From positions 415,101 to 479,100 of the forward strand of contig CAWFMA010000003.1 in the NCBI GenBank assembly GCA_963816855.1: a stretch of DNA of 64,000 nucleotides, given 5' to 3'. Shown piece after piece: positions 36,616 through 45,412 of this stretch (positions are counted from its first letter, which is position 1; each line of letters starts with the position of its first letter). The DNA is from DASTFP01 sp963816855 (GTDB lineage Bacteria; Verrucomicrobiota; Verrucomicrobiia; Chthoniobacterales; Terrimicrobiaceae). The notes beneath the pieces are model-generated. The model worked only from the letters and a program-made list of their open reading frames with translations. It did no database searches and was not told the DNA's origin. Made by a program: the position numbers and the translations under genes.

Positions 36616-39154
36616 CTATCTTGTGACACTCACAGGCTCCGCAGGGCTCCCTTCGTAGGTGGCTGTAATCATGTTCATCTCCTTGAGGACCAGCGACAAC
36701 GGCAGGAGCGTCGTGTCCCGCTCAATGACCGCGCCGCCCATCACCGTGGCGCCGAAGGCGACGGTGCAGCCGTCCTGGATGTGAGTTCGCTTCACCTTCA
36801 GCATCATGTTCTCGAGGGTGTGAAACTGCAGGAAGCCGTCGACAACACAGTCGTTGCCGAAGCTTACCGCGTTCCAGTCGGAGCACTGCATCGGCCGGGT
36901 TACGATTGTCCCGCTGGCCGATATGACATCCCATCCACCGTAGGATGGAATTCGCGAGAATAGTCCCGGCGCAGAACACGAGAGGACCCCTGCACCAGAC
37001 GAAGAAGCAGTCCTGCGCGAAGAAGTAGGCGAAGTGACGCCAGGACCAGAAGGGGGTCGAGTGATCAGCTCCCCATTCGCTGCCGACGAGGGACTTCTTG
37101 ATCGCGACGCTGAACAGGACCAGATTGACTTCCACGAGGATCAGAGCAATCGCCGCGCTGGCGATCGGGTGTCCACCCAATCGCAGCAAACAAATGTACA
37201 GAATCGGGAAGACGATCATCTCGGTGACAGGCAGCATGCCGATGCTGAAGAAGTCGAACAGGAAGACCCGGGTCAGGAAGAGGAGGAAGCCCGGCCGTCT
37301 GTGGGTTTCATTCTCCGCCTCAAATGACGCGCTCGCAAATTTCACGGGCGGATTTCCCGCCACCGTGATTGGCTCGCCAAGCCGCGACCGCATCTGTCGT
37401 CGGAACTGTATATCATTGCCCGGCGTGGAGACGCCCAGCAGGAAGTTGGACGGGAAATTCCCGTACTCCGCCACGCAATTGTTACCGCCGAAGAAATTCC
37501 GGGGCATGTCGAGCTGGCGCAGCTTGAAGTGCTCGGCGCCACAGTCGAGCATGTTCGTGAAACATCCATTGGACCAGAACACCTGGGAGTCGGCAGTAGC
37601 AACCTCCGGGACGAGGTTGAACATGACGTCGCACTCCGAGGCGCCAAACCGCGGGAAGCGCATGCCAGCGAGCGCCCGCAGGTACTGCCCAGTGATGGTC
37701 CAGGTCCACAGTCTCTGGATGCCGTTCAACCTCTTCATTCTGTACATGAGGAGAGCGCCCCTGAGCCCGCGCGAGGGGTATAGACCCGGCGAAGCGGCCG
37801 TGCAGCGGATGAAGAGGCAGCCCAGCAAAGAGGTCACGACGATGGTGACCCAGGTGGTGATGAACGCGTAGAGAGTCAGGTGCCAGACGATCTCGAACAG
37901 CGGCGTCACCCTGAAATATTCGTCGGAAAGCTCAGCTTCTCCAGCAGGTACTAAGGCGCGGGCGAACCAGAAGATCGCGGCGGTGGGGACCACAATGAGC
38001 CAGAAGAATAGGAAGATCTGCATAAGGACGTTGAGGGTCTCCAGTAGCCAGATCGGATACGCGTACTGGCAGGCGGTCGCCGTGCGCTTCAGCTCCGTGC
38101 AGCGGCCGCTGAGGCGCGCGGGAGCTCCTTCCCATATCTCCTGCGAACCCACGTCGCTGAGGATGGGGGTGAACGGAGTGATCCAGGTGCCGCGGCCCAC
38201 CGTCACATTGTTGGCGATGGCGGCTCGCATCCCGATCTTGCAACCGCTCTCGAGGTGAACAGGGCCGACGTGCAGGTGCTGCCCCGACCACCTGGTCGTT
38301 TGGATGTAGGCCCCGGTCTGAATGGCGACATCGTCCTCGATGGAGATCAAGTCCAGGGGCCCGGATAGGTCAGCATCGTGTGCGCACTGAAGGTTGTCGC
38401 CCACGGTCGCGCCGAGCTGCCGCAACACGAATGCCATAAGCGGCGCGCTGCGATACATCGCACGCAGCGGGAGGAGCACCATGTTCTCCAGCCGTCCGAT
38501 GCACCAGATTCGCAGATGCATTTTGCTCCACTTGGGGTACACACCCGGGGTCACATTGTTCTTGTAGATGTCACCACCCATGAAGAACTTTATCATCATG
38601 ACCCAGAGCAGGCTGGCGAAGGGCGTGACGAGGGCCAGCAAGTAAAGGAAGAAGCCGTCGACGATGAACTCCCAGAGGCTGGCGGTCGTGAAGAACGTCC
38701 CGACGTCGACGAAGTCGACGAAGCTGAGGAAGGCCACTAAGCCCGGGGAATACAAGAAAATCGCGAAGAGGACCTGCAGGGTGGTGAAGTATCCGATGGA
38801 GAGCACCTCTGCCGCGGCCTCATCGCGCTCGGCGCTGTTCTCGTCGGATTTCACAGGGGCTGTAAAGGCCATGGAGGCCTGCTGAAGCACCCGCGGCCGG
38901 TTGGCCACCTTTCGAGCAGTGTTGCAGTCACTGAGCAGCGCCCGGACCGGCACCACCCATCCTGCAGCTTGCAGTTGCTGCGCCAAGCGCGCGATGAGGA
39001 TCGAGTGCCCACCAGCCTCGGCGAATCCATCGTCCAATCCCAACGGCGTCTCGAACACGGCCCTGCAGATCGCCAGCACTTCCTCACACTCAGGATCCAT
39101 GCCCGCTTCGGCATCAGGCACGCTTGACTTGCCCTTCCCCTGTGTCGCGCGCAC
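36616..39154 (-). CDS. Pls-type NRPS module: carrier domain plus multi-span synthetase domain, one frame break near the end
   Basis: It begins with a peptidyl carrier domain (LDDGFAEAGGHSILIARLAQ, with the phosphopantetheine Ser). The rest alternates membrane spans with soluble segments whose short-period repeats resemble left-handed beta-helix/hexapeptide folds (QCAHDADLSGPLDLISIEDD, CKIGMRAAIANNVTVGRG). This is the layout of epsilon-poly-L-lysine synthetase Pls, whose C-terminal half joins amino acids without a classical condensation domain. Near 36915 the frame breaks; the conserved end continues as NAVSFGNDCVVDGFLQFHTL and stops at 36616. The first codons overlap the adenylation gene by 41 bases in another frame. 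About 845 residues. Confidence 0.8.
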
Positions 39155-40898
39155 TGGCCGGTGTGTCCCAACGAGTGTCCTCCGCTTCCGGCTCGGCGTT
39201 TCTCAGGAGATGAGACAGGTTTGGCAAGCACTTCCGGTCGATCTTCCCCGAAACCGGCTTCATGACGAATTTTTCTACAAGGAAGATCCTTGTCGGGACC
39301 GACGGCGCTGGAAGTTGTTTGGCGAGCGTCGCCGTCACCCGGGCAGCCCACTCCGCCGGCGCGGGAGCGACCACCGAGATCTCTCCTTCGCAGACCGAAG
39401 GCGCGGCGACAAAGGCGACGAGCGTCTCGTTCTGGTAGTCCAGAACGGCGGCCTCGATCTCACCGAACTGCGTCTGGAGGATGTCCTCAACGGCCTGCGC
39501 CTCGACGCGGTGCCCGCGCACTTTGAGCTGCGCGTCGATTCGGCCGAGGAAGTGCACGCGCTGCGTTTGGATGTCGATTTTGCATTTGTCCCCGGTGCGG
39601 TAGAGGCGGCCGAACTGAGGGTGCGTGATGAACTTCTGGGCGGTTTGCTCCGGCAAGTTGCGGTACCCGCGCGCAACGTGCACCCCACCGATGCAGAGCT
39701 CTCCAACCTCCCCGTGGGGCAGTGGGCGGAGTTGGTCGACCTCGAGGATGACGTAGGTGACGTTGGCGAACGGCGAGCCAATGGTGATGGGCTCCCCCGG
39801 CCGCAAACTCTGGCGGCTCGTGTCGGTGCTCGCCTCTGTGGGACCGTAGGTGTTGATGATCTGCCGTCTGCCCCGGGTCCAGGGCTCCACGAGCGCGCTG
39901 GGGAAGGCTTCGCCCGCCGGCACGATGTAGCGGCACAGCGGATAGGGGAGATCTACTTCGGGGGTTGGTGTAAGGGTGGTGAGCAGCACCGGCGGACAGA
40001 AGAGCACCGTGACCTCAGCTTCGCGGAGGACGGGGACGAGGTCCGGGCCGGATCGGATCTGCTCCTTGGTCAGCATGACCACAGCGCAGCCCGACACCCA
40101 GGCGCTGTACATCTCGGAGATGCTGCCGTCGTAGCCCAGCGACGAAGTGAGCGAGGTCGCGTCCATGCCCGGAAGGAGATCGAAGTAATCGGCGTAGCTC
40201 AGGGCCAGGTTCACGTAACCTGCGTGCGGGCACTCGACGCCCTTGGGCATCCCAGTGGTTCCGCTCGTGTAAAAGATGGTCGCAAGGCGCTGCGTGGGGT
40301 CGTCCAGCCAAGGCGGCGGTTCTCTTCGAGGCATCCTCTCCGGCAACGTCAGGACGTCGAGCGTCGGCAGGTCGCGGAACTTGTCTTGCCCCCGCGTGAG
40401 AATGACCACCGGCTGTGCGTCGTTGAGCATGTGGGTGATCAGGGCGTCGGGCAAGGTGGTGTCGAGGAACATCACGGTGCCGCCAGCCTTGAGAATGCCG
40501 AGGTGAGAGGCCACGATTTGCCAGTTGTCCTGCGACATGGCCACGGCCACGACCTGGTCCGGTCCTGTGAGGAAGGGAGAAAGGGCCGCGGCCACGCTTT
40601 CCGCTCGCGCGTCGAGCTCAGCGAAGGTCAGGGATTCTCCGGTGTGGGGAATCTGTAAGGCCGTGAGATGCGGAAACTTTTCGGCGGAGCGGCTGAAGAC
40701 CTCTGTGAGCCACCGGATTCCTTTCTGATGCGGTACGTTCACGAGGGGGCGGTCGCCAAAGACATCCGTCAAGCTGTATGGGCAGGTATCCGCCTGCCCG
40801 TGCGGCACCTTCTCCGCCGCCCAAAGGTACCGCCTCCACGCCACAAACGTCAGCGCAAAGAAAACCGCGACGGCAGTTGTTACAAAAATTGCTGCCAA
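39114..40898 (-). CDS. Adenylation domain protein of an NRPS-like synthetase, membrane-anchored
   Basis: A 594-residue AMP-forming enzyme. Residues about 2-25 are a membrane span (AAIFVTTAVAVFFALTFVAW). Core motifs are intact: A3 IFYTSGTTGMPKGVECPHAG, A5 INTYGPTEAS, A7 LYRTGDK, A8 GRIDAQLKVRGHRVE and A10 PVSGKIDRK. The pocket region TSSLGYDGSISEMYSAWVSG has the Asp that binds the alpha-amino group. It should activate an amino acid and load it on the carrier domain encoded next. Joined to the following frame the length would be about 1430 residues, near that of Pls (about 1320). The substrate is inferred to be diaminopropionate from the neighbours. Confidence 0.85.
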   Translation of the reverse strand: MAAIFVTTAVAVFFALTFVAWRRYLWAAEKVPHGQADTCPYSLTDVFGDRPLVNVPHQKGIRWLTEVFSRSAEKFPHLTALQIPHTGESLTFAELDARAESVAAALSPFLTGPDQVVAVAMSQDNWQIVASHLGILKAGGTVMFLDTTLPDALITHMLNDAQPVVILTRGQDKFRDLPTLDVLTLPERMPRREPPPWLDDPTQRLATIFYTSGTTGMPKGVECPHAGYVNLALSYADYFDLLPGMDATSLTSSLGYDGSISEMYSAWVSGCAVVMLTKEQIRSGPDLVPVLREAEVTVLFCPPVLLTTLTPTPEVDLPYPLCRYIVPAGEAFPSALVEPWTRGRRQIINTYGPTEASTDTSRQSLRPGEPITIGSPFANVTYVILEVDQLRPLPHGEVGELCIGGVHVARGYRNLPEQTAQKFITHPQFGRLYRTGDKCKIDIQTQRVHFLGRIDAQLKVRGHRVEAQAVEDILQTQFGEIEAAVLDYQNETLVAFVAAPSVCEGEISVVAPAPAEWAARVTATLAKQLPAPSVPTRIFLVEKFVMKPVSGKIDRKCLPNLSHLLRNAEPEAEDTRWDTPASARDTGEGQVKRA

Positions 40899-41009
40899 AA
40901 CTTTTCCTCACATGCTCGTAAGTCGAGAGTCCCAAGTTCTCAGAGACGCTTGGGTCTTGACTTCAAACGTCAAAGTTGCCCGCTGGTTGAGCATGGCGAA
41001 AGCACTACG

Positions 41010-42064
41010 TTAATCGAAGTATCGCTGTAGCGTTCCAGTTCGGCGGACGTCTAAGGTAACGCAATGGGGCCCACCGCCCAACATTTTGGAGTGCCGCAAT
41101 TTCAGGGGGATTACATCAAGACCCTCCTTCTCTAAGAGTTTTATGAGAGCCGTCTGATTTCGATCGACCACGACCAAATTCGGATTGATGCTGAATGCAT
41201 TCATGTCGATCCAGTCACTACCAATGCATTTGGACAGATAGTCGGCATCATATCTGTCTGTGTTCTCCATCGGTGGACTGTAAATGACTTTCCACTGCTT
41301 CAAGATTTTGGGCAGGGTGTCGTCATTGACGCGAGCAGGATTGGCGAGGATCAAGCCAGGGCGTAAGGCCACAAGGGTCGAGTCAATATGGCTGCCATAA
41401 GTAAACATCTTTGAGGAAATGGACCCGATATTTGTCGCCCAGAATCGACTGTAGCCAATGTCCCCCCAATTCGTTACCCGTGGCGCTGACCAGATAGATC
41501 AAATCCTGGCCAAAACGCAGGACGTTAGCTGCATCAAAGGCCGGCTCATCGTTGCGTGGCGTGGGCTTGTTCAGATCAACCCCCTCGAAGAGTGAGTCCA
41601 AAAGCATGGGTTTGGGGGCGCTGTACCACTTTGCGCCTGACTTCATATAGTCCATCAGCAACGTGCGATAGCTGAACGTTTCCTGGGCGCGGCTGCGGAT
41701 GACATTGGGCGTTTCGATAATGTGGTCGCCAATGACCAACAAAACATCGCGGGGACAATAATTGTAGTACCCCTGAGATTCCCAATGGATCGTGGAAAAT
41801 TTGGCCTCGTGTCGGCCAGGTGTCCGGACGTTTGACGGTGACGCCCAAATCTTCCAGGATTTTGACAAATCCATTCAAATCCTCTTCCGTCTCTTCAATA
41901 ATCTGTTGCGGAAAAGGGCCGCACGGAATTTCGGCCAATGAACGGTCAGGAAATTCTGCGAGTTGGGTGCTTCGGTCTGGCGTAGGAAATCGCGCATTCA
42001 GCGGATTGCCCACAATAACTTCTTCCAGTGGATCCCACTCATTGCAACTCCATACACCTGACAT
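41010..42064 (-). CDS. Amidinotransferase (GATM/StrB family), two frame breaks
   Basis: Three consecutive frames together give about 350 residues, the family length. The start is MSGVWSCNEWDPLEEVIVGN. After a shift near 41815 come PRDVLLVIGDHIIETPNVIR and DVNKPTPRNDEP-like text. After a second shift near 41400 come YGSHIDSTLVALRPGLILAN (active-site His) and MLGGGPHCVTLDVRRTGTLQ (active-site Cys). The Cys motif closely matches that of arginine:glycine amidinotransferase. The enzyme moves the amidino group of arginine to an amine. Beside SbnA/SbnB the likely acceptor is diaminopropionate, giving a guanidino amino acid. Catalytic residues survive, so the breaks may be sequencing indels. Confidence 0.82.
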
Positions 42065-42187
42065 GTACGTGCCTCCTCGCTTGTTCTGAGTGGGAATGAC
42101 CTTCCCTGTTTCCTTCGGAACACTTTTGGCTTGAGTGCTCCGCGCTTGAAGTTGACGTATTTCGAATTCGAAAGCCTGACATCTTCT

Positions 42188-43205
42188 TCACCATCGGGCA
42201 GAATTGCTGAAGAAGTCAGGTAGCGCAATTGCCCCGCCGGACGACTTTGCTGCCTCGAGTACAAAATTGCCTACTGCAAGATCAAGAACGCCAAGCCCAA
42301 ATGGCGAAAATATGCGAGGCTCTGTCATGATCTAGTTTGAACTTCTTCTCTAGAACATCCACCAAACTACCCGAGACAAAGTCCCTATTTCCCGTCGCCA
42401 TTTCCGTTAGATGGAGCGAAGTTTTTGCCTTCAGGCAATGATCCACATCATCGACAATGTTTTGCGATGCGAGAATCACATTCACGCAAATATCGCGCAG
42501 CGACAAATGTAGGACAGTCGGGCAGTGCTCGAACAGTTTTTCATCGGCAAGATAGGGGTCCAGCGTAGTCGTGGTGAATAGTATCAGGGAAGAGTCGGAT
42601 ATAGCGTCCTCCAAACGATCTTGAATATCGGCCTGCAGGTTGTGCTGATCGCGAAGCCACTTACTGAAGTGCTCCGCCTCCTTGCGGTCCACATCGTACA
42701 AACTGATTTTACGAAACTTCCAATTTCGAAATAAAAGCCACTCGACGGTTGTACGGGCGATTACCCCAGTTCCGATTACGCCGAGGGTTCCTTTAAAGGG
42801 ATTGGGGGAAATATGCTCTGCCGCCAACGCGGCAGAGGCGGCAGTGCGCGTAGCACTGATTAGCGATGCCTCGATACAGGCCAGCGGATAACCTGTCGTG
42901 GCATCGTTCAGAATCAGGACTGCCGACGCTCGGGCTAAGTTGCTGGCCCTGTTTTCCGGGAAACTCGATATCCATTTGATGCCGCTTTTTTGAACCGCAC
43001 CGCCGAGATGGGCTGGCAACGCGATGATGCGAGCGCTGGGTCTATCTGGATATCGGAGGAAGTAGCTGTCCGGATTTACAGTATTTCCGGAGCCGTGAAG
43101 ACGGTATGCCGCCTCAACGGCATCGAAAACTTGCTTCTTATTGTCGTCAATTACACGCTTAACTGTCGAGCCGGGAACAACGTAGAACGTGGGAGCGGAT
43201 AGCAC
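42188..43205 (-). CDS. sbnB: SbnB-like dehydrogenase of diaminopropionate synthesis, one frame break near the end
   Basis: It starts MLSAPTFYVVPGSTVKRVID and belongs to the ornithine cyclodeaminase/mu-crystallin fold. The nucleotide loop is GTLGVIGTGVIARTTVEWLL, and the substrate region has YFLRYPDRPSARIIALPAHL and GIKWISSFPENRASNLARAS. Near 42325 the frame changes; the true C-terminus PRIFSPFGLGVLDLAVGNFV follows in the next frame and ends FFSNSARW. SbnB oxidatively hydrolyses N-(1-amino-1-carboxy-2-ethyl)-glutamate to L-2,3-diaminopropionate and 2-oxoglutarate with NAD. It lies 14 bases after the sbnA stop. The pairing with SbnA makes this call stronger than fold alone. Confidence 0.88.
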
Positions 43206-43219
43206 GTTTTATTCTCCCA

Positions 43220-44344
43220 TTAGGCCCGTCTGAGATATTGTTCGCCGCTGATCGTGTCAATCAGTTGGCTGACGCGCGCCGGCGGTGACGGATCAGTTGG
43301 CATATCCTTGCGCCAGGGCGCCGGCGGTGAGAGATCAAACGCTTTTTCTGTGCCTAACTCAGTCGCGACGAACGTATCAGTTCGCACTGGCCTGTCATCT
43401 TCAGGTACAATGACCTTCTCTACCCAGGCGGGGTCATAAATAGTGTCTAAGTACTTTTCGCCGAGATCCGCGGATATGGCGACTATGGTGTCGCCGCGCC
43501 TGAACTCTGGAGCTAGCTGTTGTACAGCGGCCAGGACTGTTCCGCTGCTTCCCCCAACAAGTAAGTGATAATCTCGAAGGAAAGAAAGACAAGCTTCAAC
43601 CGTTTTTTCTTCGTTCACTGCGACGATTCTATCCGGCTTGGCGAGGTCCGCAAGCTTTGGTCTCACACTCGTGCCAATGCCAGGGATGTTTCTTTTGCCG
43701 GGCGCGCCTCCGAATGTGACAGAGCCTACCGGCTCGACGGCCACAATCTTAATCCTTGGGAATTCTTGACGAAGTCGTTCTGAGATCCCGGCCAGGGTAC
43801 CAGTAGTGCCGGTCCCGACAAAGACCCAATCGACTTTATCAAATTCGCGCGCAATCTCATTTGCCGTTTGCTCGGCATGAACATTTTTGTTGGCTATGTT
43901 AGCATATTGATTGAGCCAGACCGCGTTCGGGTCCGATTGCAGTATTTGATCGATTTTCTTTAACCTAGTTCCCAAGTATCCTCCTGCGGGGTCGCGATCT
44001 TCAACTACTATAACCTTTGCCCCATAGAGTTCCATACCTCTTATGGTGGCGCGATTAGCGTTTGGATCGGTCACGCAAATAAATTTGTAGCCCTTGATGG
44101 CACATACCAAACTAAGCGCTAGTCCAAGATTTCCTGATGACGATTCGACTAATACGGTTTCGTGTGGCCTAGCCATACCTCGCTGTTCCAAGTCCTCAAC
44201 AAGCCCTATCGCAGTCTTGACCTTAATCGAGCCCGTTATATTGAACCCTTCCAACTTTAGAAACACGTCGTGACTTTCGGCAAAAGCTGGAAGACGATAA
44301 AACAAATCACGAAAAATCAACTGTAAGGGCGACTCGATGATCAT
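43220..44344 (-). CDS. sbnA: SbnA-like PLP synthase of diaminopropionate synthesis
   Basis: A 374-residue cysteine-synthase-fold enzyme. The PLP lysine lies in LEGFNITGSIKVKTAIGLVE, the substrate loop in VLVESSSGNLGLALSLVCAI, and the phosphate-binding loop is VFVGTGTTGTLAGI. SbnA condenses O-phospho-L-serine with L-glutamate to form the substrate of SbnB. The C-terminal extension of about 60 residues beyond the core is usual for SbnA rather than CysK. The start codon overlaps the stop of the small upstream gene (ATGA). No frame breaks. Confidence 0.88.
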   Translation of the reverse strand: MIIESPLQLIFRDLFYRLPAFAESHDVFLKLEGFNITGSIKVKTAIGLVEDLEQRGMARPHETVLVESSSGNLGLALSLVCAIKGYKFICVTDPNANRATIRGMELYGAKVIVVEDRDPAGGYLGTRLKKIDQILQSDPNAVWLNQYANIANKNVHAEQTANEIAREFDKVDWVFVGTGTTGTLAGISERLRQEFPRIKIVAVEPVGSVTFGGAPGKRNIPGIGTSVRPKLADLAKPDRIVAVNEEKTVEACLSFLRDYHLLVGGSSGTVLAAVQQLAPEFRRGDTIVAISADLGEKYLDTIYDPAWVEKVIVPEDDRPVRTDTFVATELGTEKAFDLSPPAPWRKDMPTDPSPPARVSQLIDTISGEQYLRRA

Positions 44345-44640
44345 AGTTCGACATCCCAGAAGGACCTGCCTTGTTTCCTCGGACCATCAGCTTGACTGCA
44401 TGGCGGAACTAGCTTGCTGGTGGGCATATGACCCGCCAGACGCGCGGGCCGGTTCGTGAAGCACACGGTTACGGGATTCACTCCTCGCAGGACTAGTTTG
44501 CCTTTCTCGATGGTGCCGCCCGTAGTCCAGGTAATCGCGGAGTTTGCGAGTGGTTGGGATTGGGCGTAGCCCGTGGACGTCGTTCCTGTGATGAGGCCTG
44601 CCAGCAGGCCGCAAAGGATAAGCTTGTTTGTTAGCGGCAT
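44341..44640 (-). CDS. Small secreted protein at the head of the diaminopropionate operon
   Basis: MPLTNKLILCGLLAGLITGT is a signal peptide. The mature 75 residues contain KGKLVLRGVNPVTVCFTNRP followed by ARLAGHMPTSKLVP, which resembles a small domain with an (W/Y)FTDRPxRxAGH motif known from uncharacterised secreted proteins. The end departs from that pattern after the HMPTSK region, so the C-terminus may be altered. The stop overlaps the sbnA start, suggesting translational coupling. Role unknown. Confidence 0.6.
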   Translation of the reverse strand: MPLTNKLILCGLLAGLITGTTSTGYAQSQPLANSAITWTTGGTIEKGKLVLRGVNPVTVCFTNRPARLAGHMPTSKLVPPCSQADGPRKQGRSFWDVEL

Positions 44641-44834
44641 GTTTGATTTATCCGTTGTATGATCGGGAGGGCGCCCGCCGCGATCGCGGAGGTAACGGGC
44701 ATCAGATGGGGGTTCATCGAATCGAGCTTTCGAGACTTTTGCACCGTGTAGCTATTGCCGATCTCAACTTTCCATAACTGGCGAAAACTGACAACAAATT
44801 GCGGTGACCCGCCCTAAAAAGCGAACCTGCGGCA

Positions 44835-45410
44835 CCACCATTTGCACGGAAGCGATCCCACGCGTGTAAGAGCTCTTTGCGATGGATCTTTATCGTAGAG
44901 ACTATAAAATCGATAGCTCGCTTCTCCCTTTGCTTGTTCCTGCACCACCCTTGAACCAAGGCCCGTTCCCTCCACCGGCGTTGCCCGGCTACCTGGGTAA
45001 TACGGGCCTCTCCGCCATCCCGCTAGCCCTGTCTTTCCCTCGCGGGCCTCCGGTTGGTCCGGCATTCGCCGATCCACCGCACGGGACTTCCCGGGTTGCC
45101 ACAGGACTCCTTCCGCAAACATGCCGTCACCAAAACCCCGGCGAACTCGCGCAGTGCTCGCTTCGCCCTCTTCCTGCGCAATGGCAGCCTTCCGTGTTGA
45201 AGCCGGGTCAGCGTTCGCACTACATGATTTTGGGACTCGCTCAGTGTTCATTCGCATTACTGCCTGTTCGCTCGCTGACTCCCTTTAAAGGAGCCTTTTT
45301 CACCGAGGGCTCCGGGCGTCTCGTTGCCTCCTCGTCCGCCCCGATTGCTACCGGCTGGAGCGAAATTTGCCGGGTGGGTCCTTATCTCTCCCACAGGAGT
45401 CCTGCGCCTT
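44835..45410 (-). mobile_element. Group II intron remnant, 5' RNA part and start of its reverse transcriptase
   Basis: SRVVQEQAKGEASYRFYSLY followed, one base out of frame, by KIHRKELLHAWDRFRANGGA is the N-terminus of group II intron-encoded reverse transcriptases (the YSLYDKxHRxxxLxxAWxxVRANxGAAG region). Upstream GC-rich DNA reads like intron RNA domains, with gggaagtcccgtgcggt and gcccgtattacccagg. The RT catalytic, maturase and 3' intron parts are missing. It lies just upstream of the operon head. Confidence 0.65.
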
Positions 45411-45412
45411 TC

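Noticed and set aside
38901..40658. 585-codon plus-strand open frame
   Set aside because: It is antisense to the adenylation gene. Its Arg/Val/Asp-rich text is the usual mirror of a GC-rich gene and has no motif.
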